A stretch of DNA of 64,000 bases from Ephydatia muelleri. Lineage: Eukaryota; Porifera; Demospongiae; Spongillida; Spongillidae. Of the stretch, positions 1-10,952 are shown one piece after another. Both the position numbers and the translations under genes were made by a program. The notes under the pieces are model-generated. The model did no database searches. It worked only from the letters and a program-made list of their open reading frames with translations, and was not told the origin of the DNA. Numbering within the stretch: position 1 is the first letter of the stretch; every line of letters starts with the position of its first letter. The DNA is taken from positions 5,759,491 to 5,823,490 of the forward strand of contig JABACO010000020.1 in assembly GCA_013339895.1 (NCBI GenBank), read 5' to 3'.

Positions 1-23
1 GTGCAGCTTAACTGGTTGTGGTC

Positions 24-570
24 ACATGCTTGTTTGGTGCTGGGGCCTCTTTGCTGACCAGATCACATGCTTGTTAACCTGCTGGGACCTTTTAGCTTAC
101 CAGATCACATGCTTGTTAACCTGCTGGGGCCTTTTGCTTACCAGATCACATGCTTGTTAACCTGCTGGGGCCTTTTGCTTACCAGATCACATGCTTGTTA
201 GCCTGCTGGGGCCTCTTTGCTGACCAGATCACATGCTTGTTAGCCTGCTGGGGCCTCTTTGCTGACCAGATCACATGCTTGTTAGCCTGCTGGGGCCTTT
301 TAGCTTACCAGATCACATGCTTGTTAGCCTGCTGGGGCCTCTTTGCTGACCAGATCACATGCTTGTTAACCTGCTGGGGCCTTTTAGCTTACCAGATCAC
401 ATGCTTGTTAACCTGCTGGGGCCTCTTTGCTGACCAGATCACATGCTTGTTAGCCTGCTGGGGCCTCTTTGCTGACCAGATCACATGCTTGTTAGCCTGC
501 TGGGGCCTCTTTGCTGACCAGATCACATGCTTGTTAGCCTGCTAGCCTCTTTGCTTACCAGGCTACTTAT
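24..570. repeat. 42-bp minisatellite, about 13 units (copy 1)
   Basis: Tandem units of 42 bp contain ccagatcacatgcttgtta and gcctgctggggcctcttt. Two variants alternate (ctttgctgacc and tttagcttacc). The unit is a multiple of three, so it gives a long open frame by chance. The same array lies at 28385-28930. Confidence 0.95.
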
Positions 571-1828
571 CTGCCATGCAAAAAGGCTTACAAAACTAGT
601 GGTTGCTGTAGCACTGTGGTTACACTCTGGTTTGCGTGACATCATTATTATTTTTGCCTACATCATCAATCCTGTGGTGGGCAGGCAGTGCACGAAGAGG
701 ATGTTTCTGACTAAGTGGTTGTAGGGGAAGGCCGTACAGTTACCTTGTGGAAGATACGAAGGGCAGAGGGGAGGAGGTTGTGTAGGTGAGAATGTTGTGC
801 AAGGAGAGTGAAATGCATGCTGTACTTGTGGCATACGTGTAGTTTGAAGCGGAAGGATTTTGTGCAAGTTAATTCTGTACTGGATAGCTGCATGGCATAT
901 GCACTGCAAGTTGACCAGCTACGTAGTTTTGCCGTAATACCACGCCTGTGTCTCACTGTGGGAGGTGGAGAGAGGAGGTGTGGGGAGGAGGTGGAGAGAG
1001 GTGAGGTATGGGAGGAGGTGGAGAGGAGACGTGTGAGGAGGAGGTGGAGAGAGGAGAGGTGTGGGGAGTAGGTGGAGAGAGGAGAGGTGTGGGGGAAGTG
1101 AAGTGGGAGGAGGAGAGGTGTGGGGAGGAGGTGGACAGCCTAAGTGCTGCATAGATTGCAAAGGTCTTGTGGTAATATGTTTGGGGGCAGAAGTAACTTT
1201 GCTTAGGTGTAGTACAAAGTGAGGTACATCTGCCAACTCTACCCCTGCTGACCCCACCTCATGCTCACCGCATCAGTCCTCCACCACCCCTGCACCCCCA
1301 TGCCCCCTCCCCTCCACCTCGCCCCTCCCCTCCACCTCGTGCCCCTCCCCTCCACCTCGTGCCCCTCCCCTCCACCTCGTGCCCTCCCCTCCACCTCGTG
1401 CCTCCCCTCCACCTCTGCCTCTCCCTCCACCTCGTGCCCCTCCCTCTTCATTTTGCTGTCACCTTTCACTAGTGTCCTGTGTCCTCACATCACACACACA
1501 CCCACACACACCTTTTACATCATTACTGGTGTTTCTTAATTTCTATTTCAGTCCTTTTTCAACTCTACATTCTACTGGCTTACTGGTATGTCACTTCACG
1601 AGAAGCTTTGCCAAAGGTAAAAGGTCAGTCAGCATGGGAATAGGAGGGACCGATCCTCCGGAGGGGTGAGGTAGGATAAGCTAGGGGGAGGATGCAGTAA
1701 TTGAGTAGACAAAAGGTCACCTTTTGGTCTTCTCCTCCCTTCTCCAACCCTTCAGGTGGAGATTTATAATGACATTGGCACATACTGTTGTGCACGATGT
1801 GTTACATTAGAGCAATCAGAGTTGGAAT
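571..1828. other. Unique spacer with purine-rich and CCACCTCGTG repeats
   Basis: No gene is seen. 960-1135 is a purine-rich stretch of ggaggtggagagagg-like units, and 1300-1440 is a pyrimidine-rich array of about 19-bp units (ctcccctccacctcgtgcc). The rest is unique sequence present again at 28931-30186. If copy 2 is the real locus, this lies upstream of, or in a 5' intron of, TNRC6. Confidence 0.6.
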
Positions 1829-2091
1829 AGGATCAGAGCTACATGTAGGAGAGTAGAGAAAGCCTGGATCAGAGCTACATGTAGGAGAGTAGAGAAAGCC
1901 TGGATCAGAGCTACATGTAGGAGAGTAGAGAAAGCCTGAATCAGAGCTACATGTAGGAGAGTAGAGAAAGCCTGGATCAGAGCTACATGTAGGAGAGTAG
2001 AGAAAGCCTGGATCAGAGCTACATGTAGGAGAGTAGAGAAAGCCTGGATCAGAGCTACATGTAGGAGAGTAGAGAAAGCCTGGATCAAGTC
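1829..2091. repeat. 36-bp minisatellite, 7 units (copy 1)
   Basis: Units contain gatcagagctacatgtag followed by gagagtagagaaagcctg. The paralogous array at 30187-30520 has 9 units, a clean copy-number difference between the two blocks. Confidence 0.95.
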
Positions 2092-2183
2092 AGGAGAGTA
2101 AGAAGGGTAAGTTATGATCTAATAGACATGTTAATATCTGCACCAGGCACCACAAGAGCACAAACACATGCAACACTCAGACA

Positions 2184-2340
2184 CACACAGACACTACACA
2201 CACACACACACACACACCACACACACACACCCACACACACGCACACACACATACTACACCAGATGCACCGCACACTACACCAGATTACGCACACACCACA
2301 CACTACACACACACACTACACACGATAACACGCACACACA
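2184..2340. repeat. Imperfect CA microsatellite (copy 1)
   Basis: Interrupted CA/ACAC run with cactacac interruptions. The equivalent run at 30631-30790 has a different length. Confidence 0.9.
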
Positions 2341-2399
2341 ATGTCAGTGTCATGGACCAGTGACACACAGAGCTAGGAGTTTGCTGTAGCCTTTATAGC

Positions 2400-3097
2400 A
2401 ATATGTATTGTATAATTTTAGTATTTCAAAACACAAGAATTACATGTCAGGTAAAACATAATCAATAGTTTAATTAATAGTTGTTAATCCTTTTCCTTCT
2501 CATCAATATCATTAATATTGTATTTTTGTTGACGGCTGTCTAGTTGAAATGACTTGTATCAGTGGAGTAGCCAATGCACTGTTAATTTCACGACACTGGT
2601 AGGCATATACTGCTGCAAGCGGGGCATGCTTCAGGGAGAATACGGTGCACACTTAATATGTGCGTACAGTAGTTTAAAGATAAGTTCAGTGTGGTGAACA
2701 CCTCACACGCTGATTGTGGCAATGGAGAGCAGTATGTGACCTCAAACCACACCTACAGGCGCTTCCACTTAGTCATTCGATGACATCTATACCCTTGAGA
2801 TTCTAACACAGTAGGAGGGTTAGCTTGTGGATGGTGCGAGAACTCTAATTAATGCACATAGGGGAACATGTGGAGTTACTCCGTGGAAGAGGAAGAGGAG
2901 AGGAAGAGTGATGTCAGATTTGTGGTCCTCATGGATGTGAGGTCATATTTCAGTATGAACTCCTAATTAGATTTGCATTTGGTGCTGGTAACATCGAGGC
3001 ATCACCACCTTGTCTCTCCTGGTACTGTCTAATACTACAGAGCCTCTTTAGTCAAGCGCTAGCAGCACACCCACCGGAGGGATAAGTAGCAGTCCAT
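2400..3097. other. Unique non-coding sequence (copy 1)
   Basis: No open frame or splice-site pair stands out. It is almost identical to 30840-31554. It is AT-rich at first, then contains short unique blocks. Confidence 0.5.
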
Positions 3098-3709
3098 CCC
3101 ACCCTCTGACCACTCCCACTGCAAACTGCACCATCACCCAACCCCTCTGACCGCTCCCACTGCAACACTGCGCCATCACCCCAACCCCTCTGACCACTCC
3201 CACTGCAACACTGCACCATCACCCAACCCCTCTGACCCCTCTGACCGCTCCCACTGCAACACTGCACCATCACCCAACCCTCTGACCACTCCCACTGCAA
3301 CACTGCACCATCACCCAACCCCTCTGACCACTCCCACTGCAACACTGCACCATCACCCAACCCCTCTGACCACTCCCACTGCAACACTGCACCATCACCC
3401 AACCCTCTGACCGCTCCCACTGCAACACTGCACCATCACCCAACCCCTCTGACCACTCCCACTGCAACACTGCACCATCACCCAACCCCTCTGACCACTC
3501 CCACTGCAACACTGCACCATCACCCAACCCCTCTGACCGCTCCCACTGCAACACTGCGCCATCACCCAACCCCTCTGACCACTCCCACTGTAACACTGCA
3601 CCATCACCTGACCACTCCCACTGTAACACTGCACCATCACTCAACCCTCTGACCACTCCCACTGCAACACTGCACCATCACCCAACCCCTCTGACCACTC
3701 CCACTGCAA
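3098..3709. repeat. 42-bp minisatellite, about 15 units (copy 1)
   Basis: Units contain ctctgaccactcccactgc and aacactgcaccatcaccc. Copy 2 at 31555-31995 has about 11 units. Long open frames on both strands come only from the multiple-of-three unit. Confidence 0.95.
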
Positions 3710-4054
3710 CATAACTCACCTGCCCCATATCCCCACATTCCACCTCACCATCACCATCACCTTCCTGTACCAGCCAACAGCATGGATGAAAGGAAGAGCA
3801 GAACAAATCGATCGAACACAGGTCAGTGAGTTTTAAAATAGGTGGGAAGGGCACCACACACATCAACACACATGCACACACACACCACACACACACAAAT
3901 GCACATGCACATGCACATGCGCTCATTCAGGTCAATTCTATTCATCGGGTGCACTATAACAGGTGGGTGTGCCTTACACCACAGCTGATGCATGTGTGAT
4001 GGGATGGTAGAATACAGATACACATACACCTTATCAGCTTGCCCATGTCCCCCC

Positions 4055-5003
4055 CTTCCTTGCATCCTTAGGCCCACCTCCCCTTCCTTGCATCCTTAGG
4101 CCCACCTCCCCTTCCTTGCATCCTTAGGCCCACCTCCCCTTCCTTGCTTCCTTAGGCCCACCTCCCCTTCCTTGCATCCTTAGGCCCACCTCCCCTTCCT
4201 TGCATCCTTAGGCCCACCTCCCCTTCCTTGCATCCTTAGGCCCACCCCTTCCTTGCATCCTTAGGCCCACCTCCCCTTCCTTGCATCCTTAGGCCCACCT
4301 CCCCTTCCTTGCATCCTTAGGCCCACCTCCCCTTCCTTGCATCCTTAGGCCCACCTCCCCATCCTTGCATCCTTAGGCCCACCTCCCCATCCTTGCATCC
4401 TTAGGCCCACCCCTTCCTTGCATCCTTAGGCCCACCTCCCTTCCTTGCATCCTAGGCCCACCTCCCCTTCCTTGCATCCTTAGGCCCACCTCCCCTTCCT
4501 TGCATCCTTAGGCCCACCCCCCTTCCTTGCATCCTTAGGCCCACCTCCCCTTCCTTGCATCCTTAGGCCCACCTCCCCTTCCTTGCATCCTTAGGCCCAC
4601 CTCCCCTTCCTTGCATCCTTAGGCCCACCTCCCCTTCCTTGCATCCTTAGGCCCACCTCCCCTTCCTTGCATCCTTAGGCCCACCTCCCCTTCCTTGCAT
4701 CCTTAGGCCCACCTCCCCTTCCTTGCATCCTTAGGCCCACCTCCCCTTCCTTGCATCCTTAGGCCCACCTCCCCTTCCTTGCATCCTTAGGCCCACCTCC
4801 CCTTCCTTGCATCCTTAGGCCCACCTCCCCATCCTTGCATCCTTAGGCCCACCTCCCCTTCCTTGCATCCTTAGGCCCACCTCCCCTTCCTTGCATCCTT
4901 AGGCCCACCTCCCCTTCCTTGCTTCCTTAGGCCCACCTCCCCTTCCTTGCATCCTTAGGCCCACCTCCCCTCCTTGCTTCCTTAGGCCCACCTCCCCTTC
5001 CAT
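4055..5003. repeat. 28-bp minisatellite of acceptor-like units, about 34 copies (copy 1)
   Basis: Each unit reads as a pyrimidine tract (cctccccttccttgcatcc) followed by ttag and gccca, the shape of a 3' splice site. The array sits just before the acceptor of TNRC6 exon 2. Copy 2 at 32344-33893 is much longer. Confidence 0.95.
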
Positions 5004-5708
5004 TGGACCCATGATCTCATTCCTTGGACCCACAATACCAATTCCTTGGACCACAATCCCTTCCATGGACTCAGTTCGCATTCCATTCCATGCAGGCAGG
5101 TGAAGGCACAGAAGGAGGGGAGTCAAGAGGAAGGAGGAGAGAAAGAGGCGTGAGGGAAGACGAAAAGCAACAAACAGAAGGCAAGCATCTAGAACTGTGC
5201 GTGTCATGTATTTTCATCTGTGTGTTGTGTTTTATTATATTTTTAATTTGTGGGTTGGATTTACAATCATTAGATGAATGGCTTTACTGTATGTCGTTCA
5301 GTTAGTTTACAGTTGTGGTAGTTTTAAAAATTAATTGAGGCCACTATTGTTTGCTTCCTCCTTCCAAGTCAAACCATTTTAACTACTTGATTTTAATACT
5401 TCCTGGTTCAATTTAGTTAGCTGAATGATAATAGGTTGACTGACTAGCTCATGTGACCTGCTAACAAATCATATGGCTTACCATCAGTGGTGGTCTGCAG
5501 TGCAAGTGCCAGAATCTGCACCTTGTAACCAAAGCTGGCCTTGCTAGTCGTAAGTGGACACCATGCTGAGGTCAAACAGTCTTGCAAGTCAAAGCATACA
5601 TGTGCTAGCTGAAATTAGAATTGGGGGATTGTGCATGGCCTCAGCAAACAAAACCCATTGAACAATTATCATACCACATTCTGAGAACTGTATTGTGTGG
5701 CAGCACAT

Positions 5709-6385
5709 ACCCTTCCTCTTGCTCTTTCTCCTCCTCTTCCTCCTCCTCTTCCTCCCCCTCCTCCCCCTCCTCCCTCTTCCTCCTCCTCATCATCTCCTTC
5801 CTCCTCCTCCTCTCCCTCCTTCCCCTCCTCCCTCTTCCTCCTCATCATTTCCTTCCTCCCTCTTCCTCTTCCTCCTTCCCCTCCTCCCCTCCTCCTTCCC
5901 ATCTCCTCATCATCTCCTTCCTCCCTCCTCTTCCTCTTCCTCCCCTCCTTTTTCTCCTCCTCCCTGCTCTTGCCTCCTTCTCCCTCCTCTTGCTCCTCCT
6001 CCTTCCCCTCCTCCTTCCTTCTTCTCCCCTTCCCGTCTTCCTTCCCCTCATCTCCTCCTCTTCCTCCCTCCTCTTCCTCCCTCCTCTTCCTCCCTTCTCC
6101 TTCCTCCCTTCTCTTCCCTCTCTCCTCTTCCTCTTCTTCCTCTCTTCTCTTCCTCCCCTCCTCCTCCTCCCTCTCTTCCTCCTCTTCCTCCTCTTCCTCC
6201 CTCCTCTTCCTCCTCCTCTTCCTCCCTCCTCTTCCTCCCCCTTTCTCCCCATTCTCCTTTCTCCTCTCCCCTCTTCCTCTTCTCCCTCTCTTCTTCTCAT
6301 TCTCCCTTCTTCCCCTCCTCCCTTCCCCTCTTTTGATCCTCTTCTCTTTCTCTCCCCCACATCCCCCTCTCTCCCCTCTCACTTT
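5709..6385. repeat. Polypyrimidine (CTTCCTCCTC) tract, about 680 bp (copy 1)
   Basis: Almost pure C/T on the plus strand. It yields long but meaningless Ser/Leu/Pro-rich and Arg/Glu-rich open frames on the two strands. It lies in the intron before TNRC6 exon 3. Confidence 0.95.
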
Positions 6386-6867
6386 TTCCTCGGTCCCATC
6401 TCCTTTATTTGATTATTTATTTTTATTCCTCTATTTAAATGTAACCTGCATCGTGTGTCTGCTTAGTTTGAGTATGGCACCACTGTTACAAATCAAATGT
6501 GTAGTGCCTGTTGGGATTGAATCTGTTCATTTGCAGTCAAAATTAATCTGTTGTTGTTAAGGAAGGATGGATTTCAGTGTCATTATAACAATTTATCTCC
6601 CTCAGGCCCCTCAGCCGGCAGCAGCAGCTGCTAGCGCTGCAAACCAAGTTCCACCATCGGGAAGTCCCTCCACGCTTTCAGCAACAGAAGCAGACCAAAC
6701 ACCACAAGTATTCAAATCTGGTGAGATGTAGATTTTTATTGGTCTCCGCTGTTTGTGTGTGTGTTGTGTGTGTGTGTGTGTGTATGTTGTATGTGTGTGT
6801 GTGTGTATGTGTACATGTATGTGTGTGGGTATATGTGTGGGTGGGTGAATGGATATGGGTGCATTAC

Positions 6868-7153
6868 GCTGCAGCTCCTGATAGAGTGTGTGGTCCAGGC
6901 AAATAGGTCACTCCTCCTGATAGGGGTGTGGTCCTGGCAAATAGGTCACTCCTCCTGATAGGGTGTGGTCCAGGCAAATAGGTCACTCCTCCTCCTGATA
7001 GGGGTGTGGTCCAGGCAAATAGGTCACTCCTCCTGATAGGGGTGTGGTCCAGGCAAATAGGTCACTCTCCTGATAGGGGTGTGGTCCAGGCAATAGGTCA
7101 CTCTTGGTTGCATGGTTAGCCTGGGAAGTGTCTGGGGGGGGGGGGGGGGGGGG
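6868..7153. repeat. 38-bp minisatellite plus poly-G run (copy 1)
   Basis: About six units contain ggcaaataggtcactcctc and ctgataggggtgtggtcc, then a G run at 7134-7153. Copy 2 at 35880-36034 has about four units, then a G run at 36066-36088. Confidence 0.9.
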
Positions 7154-7538
7154 AGGCAGGGGGTGTGAACAGCTCATGTGCATGCAGCTACTCTTCTGCC
7201 ATACCACTGTATCTATGGTGTTCGTGTATCGATACAGAATGCACATGTAACCACTGTATTTTGGGGTTAAATGTGTAGGCACATGGTATGCAATGCACTT
7301 GTATACGGAAGATCGGAGGTGAGGTCTTTATGAGTTGGATGTTCTAAAGGAGGGGGGAGGGCAGGATTCTTTGAAGTGTTGAAGGAGGATCTCATAGGCC
7401 ATGCGTGTAGAAGGAAGGGAGAATATGTCATACTGAGATTTGCGAGGTCTGGGAAGAGGGCAGGCCAGGGAAGAGAGTAGGCCAGAGGTCACGAGGGAGA
7501 TGAAAGGAATGTCAGTCTATGCATCATTAGTGTCAAAC

Positions 7539-8538
7539 NNNNNNNNNNNNNNNNNNNNNNNNNNNNNNNNNNNNNNNNNNNNNNNNNNNNNNNNNNNNNN
7601 NNNNNNNNNNNNNNNNNNNNNNNNNNNNNNNNNNNNNNNNNNNNNNNNNNNNNNNNNNNNNNNNNNNNNNNNNNNNNNNNNNNNNNNNNNNNNNNNNNNN
7701 NNNNNNNNNNNNNNNNNNNNNNNNNNNNNNNNNNNNNNNNNNNNNNNNNNNNNNNNNNNNNNNNNNNNNNNNNNNNNNNNNNNNNNNNNNNNNNNNNNNN
7801 NNNNNNNNNNNNNNNNNNNNNNNNNNNNNNNNNNNNNNNNNNNNNNNNNNNNNNNNNNNNNNNNNNNNNNNNNNNNNNNNNNNNNNNNNNNNNNNNNNNN
7901 NNNNNNNNNNNNNNNNNNNNNNNNNNNNNNNNNNNNNNNNNNNNNNNNNNNNNNNNNNNNNNNNNNNNNNNNNNNNNNNNNNNNNNNNNNNNNNNNNNNN
8001 NNNNNNNNNNNNNNNNNNNNNNNNNNNNNNNNNNNNNNNNNNNNNNNNNNNNNNNNNNNNNNNNNNNNNNNNNNNNNNNNNNNNNNNNNNNNNNNNNNNN
8101 NNNNNNNNNNNNNNNNNNNNNNNNNNNNNNNNNNNNNNNNNNNNNNNNNNNNNNNNNNNNNNNNNNNNNNNNNNNNNNNNNNNNNNNNNNNNNNNNNNNN
8201 NNNNNNNNNNNNNNNNNNNNNNNNNNNNNNNNNNNNNNNNNNNNNNNNNNNNNNNNNNNNNNNNNNNNNNNNNNNNNNNNNNNNNNNNNNNNNNNNNNNN
8301 NNNNNNNNNNNNNNNNNNNNNNNNNNNNNNNNNNNNNNNNNNNNNNNNNNNNNNNNNNNNNNNNNNNNNNNNNNNNNNNNNNNNNNNNNNNNNNNNNNNN
8401 NNNNNNNNNNNNNNNNNNNNNNNNNNNNNNNNNNNNNNNNNNNNNNNNNNNNNNNNNNNNNNNNNNNNNNNNNNNNNNNNNNNNNNNNNNNNNNNNNNNN
8501 NNNNNNNNNNNNNNNNNNNNNNNNNNNNNNNNNNNNNN
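7539..8538. other. Assembly gap of exactly 1000 N
   Basis: A round-number run of N is a scaffolding placeholder of unknown true size. It separates the duplicated block from a CT microsatellite inside the GH31 gene, so it hides the 3' part of that gene. Confidence 0.98.

Positions 8539-8588
<50 letters not shown>
8539..8588. repeat. CT microsatellite at the gap edge
   Basis: Pure TC run of about 50 bp directly after the gap. It lies in the intron after the last visible GH31 exon. Confidence 0.95.
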
Positions 8589-8591
<3 letters not shown>

Positions 8592-8595
8592 GTAC

Positions 8596-10372
8596 CCATC
8601 AACAGGTCTGGACATGATCAGCCTGTCATCCCCCAGCTTGCACGAGTGTAGTCAAAGAAGTCCCCATAGTAGGCATCGAGTACTCCTTCCTTGTGACCAC
8701 ACCTCCCTTCCCTATGGGAACCACCAGCTTCACAATGAAGACATCTGTTCCATCACACTTCCACCCGTCAATGCCCAGAGACAGAACCTGCGTAAAGAGG
8801 GTGTGGTCATTGTGTAATAAGTACAAGCGATTTCAGAACTCCATGTGTACCAGCGCCAGCTTTTAGGGATTCCACTTTACTTGATACGAACGCAGATAGT
8901 ATTGAAATTTTGTGCATATGTAAACATGACAAGCATTAAAAATACATTGTGTTGGGTTCTTGACAAGCGAATGCATCATGTATGGTGTATATTTGGCATA
9001 AGTTACATCATTAATAAATAGTGGAGCTTCTCTAATCAGTGCTCACCCACCTGGTCAATCTGGCCATGCCACCACTGGACTGCCTCCTCATTGGTGTAGT
9101 CCAAAAGTCCTCCTGTCCCATGCCACCATTTGAACAGCGACTGCTTACCAAATATGTCCCTGTTGCAATGACCACATGTGTGCACATTGTGAGTGTGTGT
9201 GTGCATGTGTGTGTGTGCATGTGTGTGTGCATGTGTGTGTGCATGTGTGTGTGCATGTGTGTGTGTGCATGTGTGTGTGCATGTGTGTGTGCATGTGTGT
9301 GTGCATGTGTGTGCATGTGTGTGTGTGCATGTGTGTGTGCATGTGTGTGTGCATGTGTGTGTGCATGTGTGTGCATGTGTGTGTGCATGTGTGTGTGTGT
9401 ATAAGGTATGTGTGTATTGTGAGTATGTATGTGTGTGCATGTGTTATGTGTGTTTTGCCAATTTGAATTTGTTATTAATAGCAATAACCTGATGAAGTAG
9501 CCATTGTCGTAGGCTTCTTGAAAGTTGGGTGAGTCTGTGTCCACTGCAGAGGTGACCCACAAAATCACTCTGATCCCTTTGGAATGGAAAAATTCAACCT
9601 GGTTGTGTCGGGGTGGAGGTAAGAGAGAGACATTGGGAGAGGAGGTGGAACATCAATGAGGGGAAGGAGGATTATAGAGAGCGGACAATTAATTTGTTTA
9701 GCAGATTGTACCATTTCTGTGGCATTGGGATACTTTGTGGTGTCAAAATTGAAGTCCCCGTTGGCTGTTGACCATCCCATGTCCAAATCAACTGCTCCAA
9801 CCTGCACACAGAGATGATGTCTTCATTTCTAGTGGGAGTCCAGAGATGCATGGGCACACCTGAATCCCGTGGTCAAGGTAGTCCTGTGCATATTGCATCA
9901 TGGAGCTTTGGTTTGCTCTGTCACTGGATAGCCACACCCTAAAGGGAAATGGCAATATGTGACACAAATGTGGTGTCCTGCCAATGCAATTTTTAAATCA
10001 TGGTTTGAGCCCAGTATCATGTCTCTCTGGTATTTGGAAACACAACTGTATCATTTAACAGCATACTTGTGCATTACAATATATGTACAGAATGTGCCAT
10101 ATGCTTTGCCAAGTCTTAGCAAATTTTGTCACGCCTTGGTAAGACTTTTATTTCATAGGTTGGTGGTGCTTGTATGATTACAGTTGAGTAACTTATATTT
10201 ATCAAAAATGTTACCAGTAAAGCTATTTCATATGGAAATAATTCTTCTATCTTGAAGATTGTGTTATCCATCTTCTAATCGTTAATTGGAGGTACGCTCA
10301 CCAATGGTAATGAGCCCATTCTGCATAGAGCGCACCTCTCAGGTTAGCTGGAGGTACGACGTAGCAAGTAAC
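8596..10372 (-). CDS. Glycoside hydrolase family 31 (alpha-glycosidase-like), partial, six exons
   Basis: Exons in transcript order are 10302-10372, 9860-9938, 9712-9801, 9489-9598, 9051-9159 and 8596-8787. All junctions are in phase with GT-AG sites. They encode part of the GH31 (beta/alpha)8 barrel: LYAEWAHYHW at the first strand, VGAVDLDMGW, VEFFHSKGIRVILWVTS, SLFKWWHGTGGLLDYTN, then LGIDGWKCDGTD, where the Asp of KCD is the expected catalytic nucleophile of this family, and LIMSRPVDG. GH31 enzymes hydrolyse alpha-glycosides, and the substrate cannot be told here. The last exon contains two frame breaks, near 8676 and near 8630; one extra G at each restores the family motifs. The N-terminal beta-sandwich is not found before the tRNA at 11 kb, and the C-terminal half is lost in the gap. 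It is either a real gene with consensus errors or a decayed copy. Confidence 0.8.
9188..9402. repeat. TG microsatellite with regular CATG interruptions
   Basis: Repeats of gcatgtgtgtgt type of about 10-14 bp lie in the GH31 intron between 9160 and 9488. Open frames across it on both strands are spurious. Confidence 0.95.
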
Positions 10373-10575
10373 CTGCCGCAAGAGGCATAGATAGAGAGAA
10401 AAACGCCAAAGGTGACCTAGATGTTACGAGGCAAAGGTAGAAACCAGTCAGTCAGTTAGTAGTGCAACCAGCCCCGCCTCCAATCAAAATTGTCTTTTAC
10501 CTAGCTACGTAGCCTGCTACAAAACGCTTACCACGCAGTAAGGAAACCATTGTTTACACACGAGGTCATGAGAGT

Positions 10576-10602
10576 GATGCGGTACCCGAAGGTATCCGCA
10601 TC
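10576..10602. other. Short perfect-stem hairpin
   Basis: GATGCGGTACC is followed by a CGAA loop and then GGTATCCGCATC, an 11-bp inverted repeat with one bulged T. It may be a protein-binding dyad or chance. Confidence 0.4.
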
Positions 10603-10911
10603 TCGTAACACAACAACGACAATCATCGCTACTGCTATTAAGCCGCTCCAGCAGGGTCGGTGGAAAGATGTCCAGAACAATGAATCCTAGTACGTGTTAC
10701 GTTCTGTTCTCCGACAGCAGGCGACCAGAGGTTTTAGGTTTTACAAACATAATAAGAAACATAATCTTTTCTGCATGGTCGTCGTGGAGAATAATAACTG
10801 GAGATTTTTCGAGTGGAGAATAGACTACATGTTGAGTGTATCCAATCAATCTATGATCCAATACACCTCGATGATAGACAGCAAATAATATTAGGGAAAA
10901 AAAAAAGAGGA

Positions 10912-10936
10912 TATGGTCTAGCCGGATTCAAACTTA
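10912..10936 (-). other. Degenerate tRNA 3' (T-arm) fragment
   Basis: On the minus strand TTTGAATCCGGCTAGACC resembles the T-loop and 3' acceptor of the neighbouring tRNA-Thr (TTCGAATCCGGCCAGGGCC), about 20 bp past its 3' end. It is too short to be a functional tRNA and is probably a relic of a local tRNA duplication. Confidence 0.45.
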
Positions 10937-10943
10937 CAAAATA

Positions 10944-10948
10944 AAAAG
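10944..10948 (-). terminator. Pol III T5 terminator of the tRNA-Thr
   Basis: Plus-strand aaaaa in ataaaaagtt reads as TTTTT on the minus strand just past the tRNA 3' end, the usual Pol III stop. Confidence 0.7.
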
Positions 10949-10952
10949 TTAA

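Larger units (their letters stand above)
3782..6720 (+). pseudogene. Second copy of TNRC6 coding exons 1-3 with frame-breaking indels
   Basis: The three exons correspond to 32067-32110, 33985-34072 and 35509-35626 of the intact copy and lie at 3782-3821, 5096-5180 and 6606-6720. They are 4, 3 and 3 nt shorter. Splice sites are kept, including the GC donor after exon 2. Losses are one base in an A run and an AG in exon 1, single G or A losses in exon 2, and a GCA loss plus an extra A before the REVPPRF segment in exon 3. The joined reading frame is broken in all three. No further TNRC6 exons follow, because the block ends in the N gap. The indels sit in homopolymers or short repeats, which fits poor consensus quality of an alternate contig at least as well as true pseudogene decay. 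Confidence 0.75.
1..7538. repeat. Large duplicated block, copy 1 (near-identical to 28365-36480)
   Basis: The whole block matches 28365-36480 base for base in its unique parts and in the order of its tandem arrays. The differences are small indels, mostly in homopolymers, and array copy number (36-bp array 7 versus 9 units, 28-bp array about 34 versus 55, 38-bp array about 6 versus 4). It stops abruptly at the N gap at a point that aligns with 36480. The pattern fits two alleles or a misplaced alternate contig better than an old tandem duplication. The left end of the homology is not seen because the window starts inside it. Confidence 0.9.
10373..10952. other. Upstream of GH31 exons; no gene recognised
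   Basis: A strong pyrimidine tract ends at the 10372 acceptor, so transcription of the GH31 gene must start further upstream. I could not find a phase-compatible preceding exon here. A minus-strand candidate with a donor near 10535 has the wrong phase. A 27-nt hairpin lies at 10576-10602. Confidence 0.4.

Noticed and set aside
5621..6560. Long open frames on both strands of the CT tract (over 200 residues)
   Set aside because: Low-complexity Ser/Leu/Pro and Arg/Glu strings from a polypyrimidine repeat, with no family and no codon structure.
7440..8651. Open frames running through the N gap
   Set aside because: Unknown bases cannot support a reading frame.
10530..10650. Minus-strand candidate GH31 upstream exon (MIVVVVLRDADTFGYR)
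   Set aside because: Its donor leaves phase 2, but the next exon at 10372 needs phase 0, and the sequence does not match the family.
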